From positions 1 through 30,527 of the forward strand of contig CAMPGR010000030.1 of assembly GCA_946885605.1 (NCBI GenBank): a DNA stretch of 30,527 nt, read 5' to 3'. Positions 1 through 9,329 of the stretch are shown piece by piece. The position numbers and the translations under genes were made by a program. Position 1 is the stretch's first letter, and every line of letters starts with the position of its first letter. Source of the DNA: an uncultured Pseudomonadota bacterium. GTDB lineage: Bacteria; Pseudomonadota; Gammaproteobacteria; Burkholderiales; SG8-41. The notes under the pieces are model-generated. The model was not told the origin of the DNA and ran no database searches. It worked only from the letters and a program-made list of their open reading frames with translations.

Positions 1-233
1 CGGAGGACAAGCTGGTGGTGTCGCGTGCCCGCAAGATCCAGCGCTTCCTGTCGCAGCCCTTCAACGTAGCGGAAGTCTTCACTGGGCAGAAAGGCAAGTA
101 CGTGCCGCTCAAGGAGACGATCCGCGGCTTCAAGATGATCGTCAGCGGCGAGTGCGATCAACTGCCGGAACAGGCCTTCTACATGGTGGGTCTGATCGAA
201 GAGGCCTTCGAAAAGGCGAAGACGCTCCAGTGA
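1..233 (+). CDS. atpD: ATP synthase F1 subunit beta, C-terminal fragment
   Basis: This is the last 77 codons of the catalytic beta subunit of the F1Fo ATP synthase. The gene enters from the left edge, and the first whole codon is at position 3. The visible part is the C-terminal helical domain. It contains the conserved stretches [19 protein letters not shown], and [11 protein letters not shown], and ends in FEKAKTLQ. These match bacterial AtpD closely, so the identity is firm although the nucleotide-binding domain lies outside the window. The subunit carries the catalytic sites on the cytoplasmic F1 head at the inner membrane. It is followed after 13 bases by atpC, the usual last two genes of the atp operon. 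Confidence 0.96.
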   Translation, partial: EDKLVVSRARKIQRFLSQPFNVAEVFTGQKGKYVPLKETIRGFKMIVSGECDQLPEQAFYMVGLIEEAFEKAKTLQ

Positions 234-246
234 CGATGTCCTGCTG

Positions 247-675
247 ATGGCCATGGCGAACACCTTACACATCGATGTCGTCAGCGCCGAGGAATCCATC
301 TATTCCGGCGAGGCGGAATTCGTCGTGCTCCCGGGTGAAGCGGGGGAACTCGGCATTTATCCGCGCCACACGCCGCTCATCACCCGCATCCGGCCGGGCG
401 AGGTGCGCATCAAGCCGGCGGGCGGCGGCGAGGAGGCATTGATTTTCGTCGCCGGCGGAATACTTGAAGTACAGCCCAAGGTGGTCACGGTGCTCGCAGA
501 CACGGCCATTCGCGGCCACGATCTCGATGAAGCGAAGGCGCTCGAGGCGAAGAAGCAGGCCGAAGAGGCAATGCAGAACCGCATTTCGAAGCTCGAGATC
601 GCCAAGGCTCAGGCCGAACTCGCCGCTGCGATCGCCCAACTGCAGGCGATTCAGAAGCTGCGCAAAAAGCGCTGA
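247..675 (+). CDS. atpC: ATP synthase F1 subunit epsilon
   Basis: Epsilon subunit of the F1 central stalk, which couples rotation to catalysis and inhibits ATP hydrolysis. The 142-residue length is normal for the family. The N-terminal beta-sandwich (about residues 5-88) shows the family signature with [32 protein letters not shown] and the FVAGGILEV strand. The C-terminal part (about 90-140) is the alanine- and lysine-rich two-helix hairpin. The ATG at 247 is used here, and a second ATG two codons later (253) is equally possible. Neither has a recognisable Shine-Dalgarno sequence, so translation may depend on coupling to atpD, whose stop is 13 bases upstream. It is the last gene of the atp operon. 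Confidence 0.95.
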   Translation: MAMANTLHIDVVSAEESIYSGEAEFVVLPGEAGELGIYPRHTPLITRIRPGEVRIKPAGGGEEALIFVAGGILEVQPKVVTVLADTAIRGHDLDEAKALEAKKQAEEAMQNRISKLEIAKAQAELAAAIAQLQAIQKLRKKR

Positions 676-678
676 AAG

Positions 679-695
679 GCCCGCTCGCTGCGGGC
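679..695 (+). terminator. Possible hairpin terminator after atp operon
   Basis: A perfect 6-bp stem, GCCCGC, closes on GCGGGC with a 5-base loop, four bases after the atpC stop. There is no T-run behind it, so it is not a textbook intrinsic terminator. It could be a weak terminator or a 3'-end stabilising hairpin of the atp transcript. Confidence 0.35.
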
Positions 696-748
696 GCCGT
701 AGCGTTACCTCGTAAGGGACGCGCGCATGTTCCATCCTCCGCAATCCG

Positions 749-769
749 GCGTATAGCATCGTCATACGC
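749..769. promoter_or_regulatory. Inverted repeat upstream of glpD
   Basis: GCGTAT and ATACGC form a perfect 6-bp inverted repeat with a 9-base spacer, ending 13 bases before the glpD start. Its position would suit an operator or a promoter-overlapping site. It does not resemble the E. coli GlpR operator as I know it, so any regulator is unknown. Short repeats of this size also occur by chance. Confidence 0.25.
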
Positions 770-782
770 TGTGCTTTAGCGC

Positions 783-2300
783 ATGCCAGCCGGTTTGCCG
801 GATTCCGTAGACGTGCTCGTAGTCGGGGGCGGAATCAACGGCGTCGGCATCGCGCGCGACGCAGCCGGCCGCGGCCTCTCGGTGCTGCTGGTCGAGCGCG
901 GGGATCTCGGCTGTGCAACGAGCTCCGCCAGCAGCAAGCTCATTCACGGCGGGCTGCGCTACCTCGAACATTTCGAGTTCCGCCTCGTTGCCGAAGCGCT
1001 CGCGGAGCGCGAGGTGCTGCTCGCGGCAGCGCCGCACATCGTCCACCCCATGCGCTTCGTCATGCCGCACGTCCCCGAGCTGCGGCCGGCGTGGATGATA
1101 CGGGCCGGGCTCCTCCTCTACGATTATCTTGCGCGCCGTCAGACGCTGCCCGCTTCCCAGGCGATCGACCTTCGGCATAGTGTGTTCGGGGCCGGGCTGA
1201 AGAACGGAGTGTCGCGCGCTTTCCTGTACTCCGACTGCCGGGTCGACGATGCGCGCCTGGTGGTGCTGACCGCACGTGCGGCATCCGACCTGGGTGCGAA
1301 AGTGCTCACCCGAACGACGTGCAGCACCGCCCGGCGCGATGGCAAGCGCTGGCGCGCAACCCTGCGCTTCGCCGATGGCGCGCAGTCCGAGGTGGCCGCG
1401 CGGGCGCTGGTCAATGCCACGGGGCCGTGGGCGAAGCGCTTCCTCGTGGATGCGTTGCGGATGCAAACGCCATTCAACCTCAAGCTCGTCCAGGGCAGCC
1501 ATATCGTGGTGCCCAAACTCTACGAGGGCGATCACGCGTACATCCTGCAAAACGACGACCGGCGTGTGATTTTTGTTTACGGGTATGAAGACCACTACAC
1601 CCTGATCGGCACAACGGAAGTCGAAGTGAGCGGGTCGCCCGAGTCCTGCGCCGTGAGCGAGCATGAGATGGACTATCTCGTGCGTGCCGCCAATCGCTAC
1701 TTCGATCGTGAGCTCTCGCTGGACGACGTCGTCTGGAGTTATTGCGGCATCCGGCCCTTGTTCGATGATGGTTCGACGAATCCCAGCGCAATCTCCCGGG
1801 ACTACGAGTTGCGCATCGATGGCGATTCCACCGAAGCGCCGGTCCTCACGGTGTTCGGTGGCAAAATCACCACCTACCGGCGTCTTGCCGAGCAAGCCCT
1901 CGAAAAACTGGCACCTTGGTTTCGCGACCTTGCCCCCACGTGGACGGCGCGCGTCGCTCTTCCCGGCGGTGATCTCGCGGAGGGACTCGCTGGATATGTG
2001 GACCGCCTGTCGCTGCGATACCCGGAGCTCCCGCGGCCGATCCTGGTTTCGTTAGCGCGCCGGCATGGCACGCTGACGAGCCAAGTGCTGGAGAGTGTGC
2101 GCACGGTGGCTCAACTCGGCGAGCATTTCGGTGCCGAACTTTATGCGCGCGAGGTCGAGCACTTCGTCCGCCGCGAATGGGCACGCACTGCGGAAGACGT
2201 GCTGTGGCGCCGCACGAAGGCCGGACTCCATATTCCACCCGAACACCGGCAGACGCTCGCGCATCTCATCGCGGAGCTTATCAGCGCGCCTGTGCGATAA
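783..2300 (+). CDS. glpD: Aerobic glycerol-3-phosphate dehydrogenase (FAD)
   Basis: Membrane-associated flavoenzyme that oxidises sn-glycerol 3-phosphate to dihydroxyacetone phosphate and passes electrons to the quinone pool. The 505-residue length is normal for GlpD. The N-terminal FAD-binding Rossmann motif GGGINGVG lies at residues 15-22, with the strand-end glutamate at E38. The family signature [13 protein letters not shown] is at about 50-62. Other GlpD-typical segments are [18 protein letters not shown], a GTTEVE stretch, YCGIRPL and [13 protein letters not shown]. The C-terminal helical domain contains the [18 protein letters not shown] signature. No glpF, glpK or glpR is next to it; it sits alone between the atp operon and glmU. 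No Shine-Dalgarno sequence is visible before the ATG. Its stop is only 7 bases before the glmU start, so the two are probably co-transcribed. Confidence 0.95.
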   Translation: MPAGLPDSVDVLVVGGGINGVGIARDAAGRGLSVLLVERGDLGCATSSASSKLIHGGLRYLEHFEFRLVAEALAEREVLLAAAPHIVHPMRFVMPHVPELRPAWMIRAGLLLYDYLARRQTLPASQAIDLRHSVFGAGLKNGVSRAFLYSDCRVDDARLVVLTARAASDLGAKVLTRTTCSTARRDGKRWRATLRFADGAQSEVAARALVNATGPWAKRFLVDALRMQTPFNLKLVQGSHIVVPKLYEGDHAYILQNDDRRVIFVYGYEDHYTLIGTTEVEVSGSPESCAVSEHEMDYLVRAANRYFDRELSLDDVVWSYCGIRPLFDDGSTNPSAISRDYELRIDGDSTEAPVLTVFGGKITTYRRLAEQALEKLAPWFRDLAPTWTARVALPGGDLAEGLAGYVDRLSLRYPELPRPILVSLARRHGTLTSQVLESVRTVAQLGEHFGAELYAREVEHFVRREWARTAEDVLWRRTKAGLHIPPEHRQTLAHLIAELISAPVR

Positions 2301-2307
2301 TTCCACG

Positions 2308-3681
2308 GTGGCACTCAACGTTGTCATCCTTGCAGCGGGACAGGGCAAGCGCATGTACTCGGCGCGGCCTAAGGTCCTGCACCGTCTCGCCGGGCGGCCG
2401 CTCCTTGCGCATGTCATCGATACCGCCCAGGCTCTGGGACCGGCGCGCATCTGCATCGTCTATGGGTATGGCGGGGAGGAGGTGCCGCGCGCACTCGCTC
2501 ATGCCGGAGTGGACTTTGTGAAGCAGGCGCCCCAGCTCGGAACCGGGCACGCGCTTCAGCAGGCCCTGCCCCATATGGCCGCAGCCGAAAGAACGCTGGT
2601 GCTATACGGAGATGCTCCCCTGATCCGTGCCGAGACGCTGACCGCGCTCCTTGCGGCCAACACGCCAAGCGTGGTCGTATTGAGCGCGGAGCTCGACAAT
2701 CCCGCCGGTTACGGCCGCATCGTTCGCGATGCCGAAGGGCGCGTGCGGCGCATCGTCGAAGACAAGGACGCCTCCTCGGACGAGCGCAAGATCCGGGAAG
2801 TCAATACCGGCATCATGGTCCTGCCTAGCGCGCGTCTTGGTGGTTGGCTCTCGAGCCTCAAGAACGACAACGCGCAGCGGGAATACTATCTCACCGATGT
2901 GGTGGCGCTCGCGCTCGCGGATGGCATTTCCGTGAGTGCGGTGAAGGCCTCTGCCGCATGGGAGACGCTCGGGGTGAATAGCCGTGCAGACCTTGCCCGT
3001 GCCGAGCGCGCGTATCAGCGGCAGCGCGCGGACCGCCTGCTCGACCAGGGCGTCACGTTGCTTGATCCCGAGCGGTTCGATCTGCGCGGAAAGATCGTCT
3101 GCGCCCATGACGTGTGCATCGATGTCAATTGCGTGTTCGAGGGCACGGTGACGCTCGCCGCCGGGGTCGAGATAGGCGCGAACTGCGTGTTGCGCAACGT
3201 CGAAATCGGCGAGGGAACGCGCGTCGAACCGTTTACGCACATCGACGAGGCCACGATAGGCGCACACTGCCGGATCGGGCCCTACGCCCGTATCCGACCC
3301 GGCACAAGGCTGGGGGATGAAGTGCACATCGGCAACTTCGTCGAAGTGAAGGCGAGCGAAATCGGCACCGGCTCGAAGGCGAACCATCTCGCCTATGTCG
3401 GCGATTCGACCGTGGGCCGCAATGTAAACATTGGCGCCGGCACCATTACCTGCAACTACGACGGGGCCAACAAGCATCGCACGATCATCGAAGACGACGT
3501 GCACATCGGCTCGGACGTGCAGCTCGTCGCGCCGGTCATCGTCGCAAAAGGCGCGACCGTCGGCGCCGGCACTACGGTATGGCGCGACACCCCGCCCGGC
3601 GGCCTCGTCATCAATCCCAAGACCCAGGATCACCGCCCGAAGTGGAAACGCCCCAGAAAGCGAGGGAGTCAAAAAGAATGA
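2308..3681 (+). CDS. glmU: Bifunctional GlmU (glucosamine-1-P acetyltransferase / GlcNAc-1-P uridyltransferase)
   Basis: Cytoplasmic enzyme that makes UDP-GlcNAc, the precursor of peptidoglycan and lipid A, in two steps. The GTG at 2308 gives 457 residues, matching the usual 456 or so; the open frame continues upstream inside glpD but that extension has no GlmU homology. The N-terminal uridyltransferase domain shows LAAGQGKRM (8-16), K22, the QLGTGHA loop (about 76-82) and the metal-binding D102 in YGDAPL. The C-terminal left-handed beta-helix (about 260-440) contains IGNFVEVK, the catalytic H360 in [10 protein letters not shown] and [13 protein letters not shown]. The tail is strongly basic. 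No Shine-Dalgarno sequence precedes the GTG, which lies 7 bases after the glpD stop, so translational coupling is likely. glmS follows 73 bases later. Confidence 0.95.
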   Translation: MALNVVILAAGQGKRMYSARPKVLHRLAGRPLLAHVIDTAQALGPARICIVYGYGGEEVPRALAHAGVDFVKQAPQLGTGHALQQALPHMAAAERTLVLYGDAPLIRAETLTALLAANTPSVVVLSAELDNPAGYGRIVRDAEGRVRRIVEDKDASSDERKIREVNTGIMVLPSARLGGWLSSLKNDNAQREYYLTDVVALALADGISVSAVKASAAWETLGVNSRADLARAERAYQRQRADRLLDQGVTLLDPERFDLRGKIVCAHDVCIDVNCVFEGTVTLAAGVEIGANCVLRNVEIGEGTRVEPFTHIDEATIGAHCRIGPYARIRPGTRLGDEVHIGNFVEVKASEIGTGSKANHLAYVGDSTVGRNVNIGAGTITCNYDGANKHRTIIEDDVHIGSDVQLVAPVIVAKGATVGAGTTVWRDTPPGGLVINPKTQDHRPKWKRPRKRGSQKE

Positions 3682-3754
3682 GAAGCGCGCGCGATAAAAG
3701 CATCGCGGTACAGGTCCCACCGGAGCTCGAGCGGCCCGGGTCTCGCCTTCCCTT

Positions 3755-5599
3755 ATGTGCGGCATAGTCGGGGCCGTTGCGCGGCGCGATATCGTCCCGG
3801 TGCTTCTGGAGGGCCTGACGCGGCTGGAATACCGCGGCTACGATTCAGCGGGCATCGCCGTGCTGAGCGACGACCCGGGCAGCGGGCCGGCATTGCGACG
3901 TCTTCGCAGCGCGGGCCGCGTTGCGGAGCTCTGCACGCTCGCTGCGCAGCAACGACTCTCGGCGTCCCTCGGCATTGCACACACCCGCTGGGCTACACAC
4001 GGCGCGCCATCGGAGCGCAATGCGCATCCTCACATCTCAGGCGGCATCGCCGTGGTCCACAATGGGATCATCGAGAATCACGAGGCAATACGCGAGCGCT
4101 TGCAGGCGCGCGGCTACCGGTTCGATTCGGACACCGACACCGAAGTCATCGCCCATCTGATCCACGCGAACCTGGACGAAGGCAACGACGTTTTCGCGGC
4201 CACCCGCGCTGCGGCTGGGGAACTGCGCGGCGCCTATGCCATCGCCGTCGTCGCCGATGGCAGCTCGGAGCGCATGGTGGTCGCGCGCCACGGCGCGCCG
4301 CTGCTCCTCGGTTTGGGGCAGCACGAGCATTTCGCCGCATCCGACGTGTCCGCCCTGCTCCCGGTTACGCAACGCGTAGTTTTCCTCGAGGACGGCGACG
4401 TCGCGGAGCTGCGCCAAGACAGTTACCGGATCGTCGATGCGGCAGGCGCCGAGGTGGAACGCCAGGTGCATGTGAGCGAGCTTTCCGCCGCGGCGATCGA
4501 ACTCGGCCCGTACAGGCATTACATGCAGAAAGAGATCTTCGAGCAGCCCGGCGCGGTGGCGGCCACGCTCGAAATGGTCACGAGCGCCTCGTCAGTACTG
4601 CCGCAGATATTCGGCGTGGATGCGCAGCGCGTCTTCTGCGAGACGAAGAGCGTTCTTATTCTCGCCTGCGGCACGAGCTATCACGCCGGCATGGTGGCCC
4701 GTTACTGGCTGGAGGCGATGGCGGCGGTTCCCTGCTCGGTAGAGATCGCGAGCGAGTATCGTTATCGGGAGTCGGTGCCCGATCCTCACGCGCTGGTTGT
4801 CACCATTTCGCAGTCCGGCGAGACCGCCGACACGATCGCCGCGCTCCACCACGCCCGCGCGCTCGGACATCGGCATTGCCTGACCGTGTGCAACGTGCCC
4901 GAATCGGCCCTCGTTCGCGCTTCGCCACTTCGTTTTCTTACGCGGGCGGGCCCCGAGATCGGGGTCGCCTCCACCAAAGCGTTCACGACGCAATTGGCTG
5001 CCCTCTTGCTGCTCGCCATGGTGCTTGCGCGGCTGCGCGGGCGCCTGTCAGCAGAGCGCGAACGGGCGATGATCCTTGCCTTGCGGCACCTGCCCGCCGC
5101 GCTTTCACACGTGCTGCAGGTCGAAGACGCAGTCACGCAGTGGGCTCAGGAATTCGCCGCGCAGCCGCACGCCCTCTTCCTCGGCCGGGGCATCCATTAC
5201 CCGATCGCGATGGAGGGCGCTCTCAAGCTCAAGGAGATTTCCTACATCCACGCCGAAGCCTATCCGGCAGGTGAGTTGAAGCACGGGCCGCTCGCTCTGG
5301 TGGACAAGCACATGCCGGTCGTCGCGATCGCGCCGCAGGACGCGCTGCTGGAAAAGCTCAAGTCGAACCTGCAGGAAGTGCGGGCGCGCGGGGGCGAGCT
5401 GTACGTCCTCGCCGACCAGGGCTCGCGCATCCAGGCGGCCGACGGACTGCATGTGATCCGGCTGACCGATCACGCGGGACCGCTCTCCCCCATCCTGCAC
5501 GTCGTGCCGCTGCAGCTCCTCGCCTACCACTGTGCGCTCTGCCGCGGCACGGACGTGGACAAGCCGAGAAATCTGGCGAAGTCGGTGACCGTCGAATAG
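3755..5599 (+). CDS. glmS: Glutamine--fructose-6-phosphate aminotransferase (isomerizing)
   Basis: Makes glucosamine 6-phosphate from fructose 6-phosphate and glutamine, the first committed step toward UDP-GlcNAc. The 614-residue length is normal. The sequence begins MCGIVGAV, so Cys2 becomes the N-terminal glutaminase nucleophile. The class II amidotransferase domain (about 1-240) shows [16 protein letters not shown] and HNGIIENH. Two SIS sugar-isomerase domains follow, with [26 protein letters not shown] and [17 protein letters not shown]. The C-terminus [13 protein letters not shown] is the classic active-site tail. The start is fixed by the Cys2 requirement, yet the bases before it are pyrimidine-rich with no Shine-Dalgarno sequence. 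It works with glmU just upstream. It is convergent with the dsbA-like gene, whose stop codon is 18 bases away. Confidence 0.97.
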   Translation: MCGIVGAVARRDIVPVLLEGLTRLEYRGYDSAGIAVLSDDPGSGPALRRLRSAGRVAELCTLAAQQRLSASLGIAHTRWATHGAPSERNAHPHISGGIAVVHNGIIENHEAIRERLQARGYRFDSDTDTEVIAHLIHANLDEGNDVFAATRAAAGELRGAYAIAVVADGSSERMVVARHGAPLLLGLGQHEHFAASDVSALLPVTQRVVFLEDGDVAELRQDSYRIVDAAGAEVERQVHVSELSAAAIELGPYRHYMQKEIFEQPGAVAATLEMVTSASSVLPQIFGVDAQRVFCETKSVLILACGTSYHAGMVARYWLEAMAAVPCSVEIASEYRYRESVPDPHALVVTISQSGETADTIAALHHARALGHRHCLTVCNVPESALVRASPLRFLTRAGPEIGVASTKAFTTQLAALLLLAMVLARLRGRLSAERERAMILALRHLPAALSHVLQVEDAVTQWAQEFAAQPHALFLGRGIHYPIAMEGALKLKEISYIHAEAYPAGELKHGPLALVDKHMPVVAIAPQDALLEKLKSNLQEVRARGGELYVLADQGSRIQAADGLHVIRLTDHAGPLSPILHVVPLQLLAYHCALCRGTDVDKPRNLAKSVTVE

Positions 5600-5617
5600 G
5601 GTGAGGCGCGCCCGGAC

Positions 5618-6277
5618 TTACCTGCCTGCTCGCCGCTCGCGCGCCATCATGATGAGATCCTCGAGCACGGGAATCATCCGCTGCTCGGAGCGCGCCATTG
5701 CAGGAGAAGTCAGGTAACGGCCATCGACCACGAGCGATGGCGTCCCCTGCACGTTGTATTCCTGCGTGAGCTGCTTGGCGCGCTCGACCTTCTCCGCAAC
5801 CGCAGAAGAATTGTAGGCCTCCGTCCATCGCTTGCCGTCTATGCCGTGCCGGACCGCCCACTGCAGCATGACCTCGGGCTTGCTCATGTGCAGCTCCTGC
5901 ACGTGATAGCTGTGGTAGACCGCTTGATGCAGTCGTTCTACCTCGCCCAAGCTTTCCAGCGTGTAGTAAATGCGCGCGTGCGGGCCCCAATTGTCGCGCA
6001 GGACGGCCGGGATGCGGCGCAGTGCCACGTCCGGCGGCATGCGCCGGATCCAGCTCTCGAGCGCCGGCTGGAAGTTGTAGCAGTGCGGGCATCCGTACCA
6101 GAAGAAGTCGATCACTTCGATGGGTGATCCGGTGCCTACCGGCTGCGGCTCGATCAGACGAAAATCGACGTTGACGCGCGCGCGGGACGGTTCCTGCGCG
6201 CCTGTCACCAGCGCCTGGCAGGCAAGCGCACTGACGAGGATCGCGCACAGGGCCCAGCGCATCCGAGCCCTGCGCAT
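5618..6277 (-). CDS. DsbA-family thiol:disulfide interchange protein, second tandem copy
   Basis: Predicted periplasmic oxidoreductase that would donate disulfides to secreted proteins. Residues 1-27 look like a Sec signal peptide (basic start, hydrophobic core, probable cleavage after TGA). The mature part has the DsbA fold: a thioredoxin strand ending in FFWYG, the active site CPHC at residues 63-66, a helical insertion, and the cis-proline loop GTPSLVVDG with P180. Length 219 is normal. It lies 2 bases downstream of a second DsbA gene; a hand alignment from the strand before CPHC to the cis-proline region gives roughly 45% identity, so it is an older duplicate. An ATG at 6262 (residue 6) preceded by AGGG is an alternative start. 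Which copy is the main oxidant cannot be told from sequence. Confidence 0.88.
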   Translation of the reverse strand: MRRARMRWALCAILVSALACQALVTGAQEPSRARVNVDFRLIEPQPVGTGSPIEVIDFFWYGCPHCYNFQPALESWIRRMPPDVALRRIPAVLRDNWGPHARIYYTLESLGEVERLHQAVYHSYHVQELHMSKPEVMLQWAVRHGIDGKRWTEAYNSSAVAEKVERAKQLTQEYNVQGTPSLVVDGRYLTSPAMARSEQRMIPVLEDLIMMARERRAGR

Positions 6278-6279
6278 CC

Positions 6280-6936
6280 CTACTTGCTTCCCCGCGTCTT
6301 GCGGGCAAGCGCGATCACTTCTTCCAGCACCTTGAAATAGCGCTCGTAGTTGATGCTGTTGTCGGGGTTCAGTATGAGCGAGGGCGCGGTCAGATACTTT
6401 CCGTCCACGACGATCGCCGGGGTGCCGGGAATGTCGTAGTTTGCCGTGATCTCCTTGGCGCGCTGGGACCGCGTTTGCACCGCGAAGGAATTGTAGGTCT
6501 GCGCGAACTTCTCGCGATCCACGCCCTGCTTTGCCACCCAGTCAAACAGCACCTTCGGATCCTGCAGGCGGATCTTCTTGTCGTGGACGGCTGCGAAGAC
6601 GTCGTGGTGCAGGCGGTCGACGAGCCCCATCGCTTCGATCGTATAGTAGGCCTTGGTGAGCGGCACCCACGAGTCCTGGAAAACGGCCGGCATGCGCTTG
6701 AATTCCACGTCGGCGGGCTTGCGTTTCAGCCACGCGCCGAGCGAAGGCTGCAGGCTGTTGCAATGAGGGCAGCCGTACCAGAAAAACTCGATCACCTCGA
6801 TACGCGGACCCGTCGTGACGGGTTGCTGTGAGTTGAGCACGCGATAATCCCGCCCGGCCACGATCTCCGCCGTCGCTCCTGCACTCCAAAGCACGAACCC
6901 CATAGCGAGGCCAATTGAAATGAAGCGTTTCAACAT
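6280..6936 (-). CDS. dsbA: DsbA-family thiol:disulfide interchange protein
   Basis: Predicted periplasmic disulfide oxidase, 218 residues. The start at 6936 is chosen because GGAAGG (6944-6949) sits 7 bases before it; upstream ATGs at 6942 and 6951 lack a usable site. The protein begins MLKRF with a hydrophobic core and a likely signal-peptidase cut after ATA (residue 23). The active site CPHC is at 56-59 behind FFWYG, and GTPAIVVDG supplies the cis-proline. The mature chain is DsbA-sized. It is downstream of argS and the SPOR gene, an arrangement familiar in betaproteobacteria, and is followed after 2 bases by a paralogous DsbA gene. The partner membrane protein DsbB is not in the window. 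Confidence 0.92.
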   Translation of the reverse strand: MLKRFISIGLAMGFVLWSAGATAEIVAGRDYRVLNSQQPVTTGPRIEVIEFFWYGCPHCNSLQPSLGAWLKRKPADVEFKRMPAVFQDSWVPLTKAYYTIEAMGLVDRLHHDVFAAVHDKKIRLQDPKVLFDWVAKQGVDREKFAQTYNSFAVQTRSQRAKEITANYDIPGTPAIVVDGKYLTAPSLILNPDNSINYERYFKVLEEVIALARKTRGSK

Positions 6937-6943
6937 TCTCATG

Positions 6944-6949
6944 CCTTCC
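6944..6949 (-). promoter_or_regulatory. Ribosome binding site deciding the dsbA start
   Basis: GGAAGG on the minus strand, 7 bases before the ATG at 6936. It overlaps the first in-frame ATG (6951) and so argues that translation starts at 6936, which also gives the most compact signal peptide. Confidence 0.65.
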
Positions 6950-6975
6950 ATACCGTTGAATGTCTTGTTTCTACC

Positions 6976-7557
6976 CTACCCGCCGTGCCGCACCTTGATG
7001 AGCGTGGTTTCCACTCCGTTGTGCTTCAGCGTTTCGCGCGCTTGGTTGAGCTGCTCCACGCTGGTATAGGGTCCGATGCGCACGCGGTGCCAAACGCCTT
7101 TGTCCGGGACGGAAGCTGTCTGGATGGTCGCTTCCACGCCGAGGAGCGCAAGGCGTGCCTTCATGTTGTCGGCATCCGAAGCGTTCTGAAACGCGCCGGC
7201 CTGGAGGAAGAACGCTTCCTTGGCGGCAGGCGCTTTCTTCTGCGCATCCTTCAATTGCTGTTCGGTGGCCGGTTCGTCGACGCCCGGCAGTATCTTGTAG
7301 AAATCGAAGCGCGGCTTTGCATCGGAGGGTCGAGCGCTCTTGTCCTCGCTTCGCGTGGCGGCCGGCGCCGGTTTTTCCGCGGAAGGCTGCGGCGGCGTCC
7401 GGCTTAAGAAGGGGCTCGGCGCCTTGTTGATGTACCAGGCAACAGCGAGTGCAATGCCGAGGCCCAGCACGAGCCCGATGAGGATGCCCACCAGAAGACT
7501 GTGGCCGCTGCCGCGGCTTCCGCGTCCGCGGTCCGTGCGCTTGTAGTCTTTCGTCAT
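6976..7557 (-). CDS. SPOR-domain membrane protein, FtsN-like
   Basis: A bitopic inner-membrane protein of 193 residues. A short basic cytoplasmic head (1-19) is followed by one hydrophobic segment (about 20-43, glycine- and leucine-rich), a proline/alanine-rich periplasmic linker (about 45-110), and a C-terminal SPOR domain (about 115-190). The SPOR domain shows FLQAGAFQN, the A/MKARLALLG helix, VWHRVRIGPY and a final helix and strand. SPOR domains bind denuded septal peptidoglycan, so a role at the division site like FtsN is likely. Whether it is the essential FtsN cannot be settled by sequence. It lies 9 bases after argS and probably shares its transcript. The start codon has only a weak AAGATA-like upstream element. 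Confidence 0.88.
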   Translation of the reverse strand: MTKDYKRTDRGRGSRGSGHSLLVGILIGLVLGLGIALAVAWYINKAPSPFLSRTPPQPSAEKPAPAATRSEDKSARPSDAKPRFDFYKILPGVDEPATEQQLKDAQKKAPAAKEAFFLQAGAFQNASDADNMKARLALLGVEATIQTASVPDKGVWHRVRIGPYTSVEQLNQARETLKHNGVETTLIKVRHGG

Positions 7558-7566
7558 TCGAGTATC

Positions 7567-9309
7567 TTACATTCTTTCCGGTGCTCCAACACCGAGCAGC
7601 TGAAGCCCGTTGCGCAGCACCTGGCGCACGGCGGTAGCGAGCGCCAGACGCGCCAACTTGAGCGCGGGATCGTCCACCAGCACGCGGGTCGCATTGTAGT
7701 AGCTGTGAAATGTGGAGGCGAGATCCCTCAGGTAAAACGCAATGAGATGGGGCGCGAGCTCGCGCGCGGCGTCCTCCACGGTGTCCGGATACTCGATCAG
7801 CTTCTGGAGCAGGGAAAGCTCCTGTTCGGAGGTGAGTAGCGTGAGCTCTACGCCGGACAGTTCTTCGGCTTTGCCGCCCCACTGCTCGTGCACGCTGCAG
7901 ACCCGCGCGTGCGCATACTGCACGTAATAAACCGGGTTGTCCTGGCTTTGAGACTTCGCGAGATCGAGGTCGAAGTCGAGGTGCTGATCGCTCTTGCGCA
8001 GCACATAGAAAAACCGGGCAGCATCGTTGCCGACCTCGCGCCGCAGCTCGCGCAAAGTGACGAATTCACCGGCCCGCGTGGACATCGGGACCTTTTCGCC
8101 GCCGCGATACAGGACCGCGAACTGCACCAGGGCGACGGTGAGCCGCGCCGGGTTCAACCCGAGCGCTTCGATCGCGCCCTTGACCCGCGGCACGTATCCA
8201 TGGTGGTCGGCGCCCCACACATCGATGATGACATCGAACCCGCGCTCGAACTTGTTCAGGTGATATGCGATGTCCGAAGCAAAATACGTATATTGGCCGT
8301 TTTCGCGCTGAAGGACCCGATCCTTCTCGTCGCCGAAGGAGCTCGAACGGAACCACCTTGCGCCATCCTGCACGTAAACGTGTCCCCGCGCCTCGAGCGA
8401 GCGCACGGCGCGCTCCACCATGCCGGCTTCGTGCAGCGAGCGTTCCGAAAACCAGTGATCGAAGTGAACGCCGAATTCGGCGAGATCGTGGCGGCAGTCC
8501 GCGAGCTGTTCATTGAGCGCGTAACGCAGCAGATAATCGTAATCAGGGCCGAGCAACGCCTTGGCATTGGCGATCAAGCGATCGAGCTGACCTTCGGCAT
8601 CCGAGGCGTCCGGTACGCCGGAAGCGATTTCCCGCGGCTCCCGCACATAGCGCCTGCCATGGGTTTCGTATACCGCGTGCGCCATGTCGCGGACATACGC
8701 GCCCTGGTAGGCGTTCGGCGGAAAGTCGATTTCCACACCGGCAATTTGCAGATAGCGCAGCCAGGTCGATACGGCAAGGATGTCCATTTGCCGCCCGGCG
8801 TCGTTGATGTAGTACTCCCGGGAAACGTTGAAGCCCGCGGCGGCGAGGATGTTGGCGAGGCTCGCCCCGAATGCCGCGCCCCGACCGTGGCCCACGTGCA
8901 ACGGCCCGGTGGGGTTGGCAGATACGAACTCGACCTGGATCCTCTTGCCCTGCCCGAGCCCGCATTTTCCGTAGTCCGCGCCGGCAAGGAGAATGCGCTG
9001 CACCGTCTGCTGCTTGAACTCGCGCTTGAGGAAGAGATTAATGAAGCCGGGGCCGGCAACTTCCGCCCTGTCAAGATAAGGCGACGCGGGAAGCGTCTGG
9101 ACGAGACGCTCGGCGACCTCCCGCGGCTTCTGGCGCAATCGCTTGGCAAGCTGCAGCGCGATACTGGAGGCGTAGTCGCCATGCTGCGCCTGCTTCGGCT
9201 TTTCGAGGGCGATATGGACCTCCCCCGCGTTCGGGGCCACTTGTTGCAGCGCCTCGGCAAACAGTGCAGAGAGATGCGCGCGCAGGTCCGGTACGGGGAG
9301 AGCGCTCAT
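7567..9309 (-). CDS. argS: Arginyl-tRNA synthetase
   Basis: Class I aminoacyl-tRNA synthetase that charges tRNA-Arg in the cytoplasm. The 580-residue length is normal. The N-terminal additional domain (about 1-110) includes HGDYASSIALQLAK and GPGFINLFL. The catalytic Rossmann domain carries the HIGH motif as HVGH at 138-141 within ANPTGPLHVGHGRG, then YYINDAGRQM. The KMSKS counterpart is VPMSTRAGEFV, the usual degenerate form in ArgS. The C-terminal anticodon-binding helices end in LLGVGAPERM, the family's usual finish. The start has no Shine-Dalgarno sequence. A TATAAT hexamer 20 bases upstream would give a very short leader. It heads the run argS, SPOR gene, dsbA, dsbA-like. Confidence 0.96.
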   Translation of the reverse strand: MSALPVPDLRAHLSALFAEALQQVAPNAGEVHIALEKPKQAQHGDYASSIALQLAKRLRQKPREVAERLVQTLPASPYLDRAEVAGPGFINLFLKREFKQQTVQRILLAGADYGKCGLGQGKRIQVEFVSANPTGPLHVGHGRGAAFGASLANILAAAGFNVSREYYINDAGRQMDILAVSTWLRYLQIAGVEIDFPPNAYQGAYVRDMAHAVYETHGRRYVREPREIASGVPDASDAEGQLDRLIANAKALLGPDYDYLLRYALNEQLADCRHDLAEFGVHFDHWFSERSLHEAGMVERAVRSLEARGHVYVQDGARWFRSSSFGDEKDRVLQRENGQYTYFASDIAYHLNKFERGFDVIIDVWGADHHGYVPRVKGAIEALGLNPARLTVALVQFAVLYRGGEKVPMSTRAGEFVTLRELRREVGNDAARFFYVLRKSDQHLDFDLDLAKSQSQDNPVYYVQYAHARVCSVHEQWGGKAEELSGVELTLLTSEQELSLLQKLIEYPDTVEDAARELAPHLIAFYLRDLASTFHSYYNATRVLVDDPALKLARLALATAVRQVLRNGLQLLGVGAPERM

Positions 9310-9329
9310 GGCGATTGAAAAAGCCCGAT

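Noticed and set aside
762..1895. Long antisense open frame across glpD
   Set aside because: It is a shadow of GC-rich coding DNA: histidine-, arginine- and glycine-rich with no domain. glpD on the other strand is unmistakable.
2095..2307. Upstream extension of the glmU reading frame, making a 528-residue protein
   Set aside because: The extra 71 residues overlap glpD in another frame, look arginine/serine-rich and low-complexity, and GlmU homology begins exactly at the GTG at 2308.
3682..3754. A glmS ribozyme/riboswitch before glmS
   Set aside because: The gap is only 73 bases, no glmS ribozyme core is visible, and that element is known from Gram-positive bacteria.
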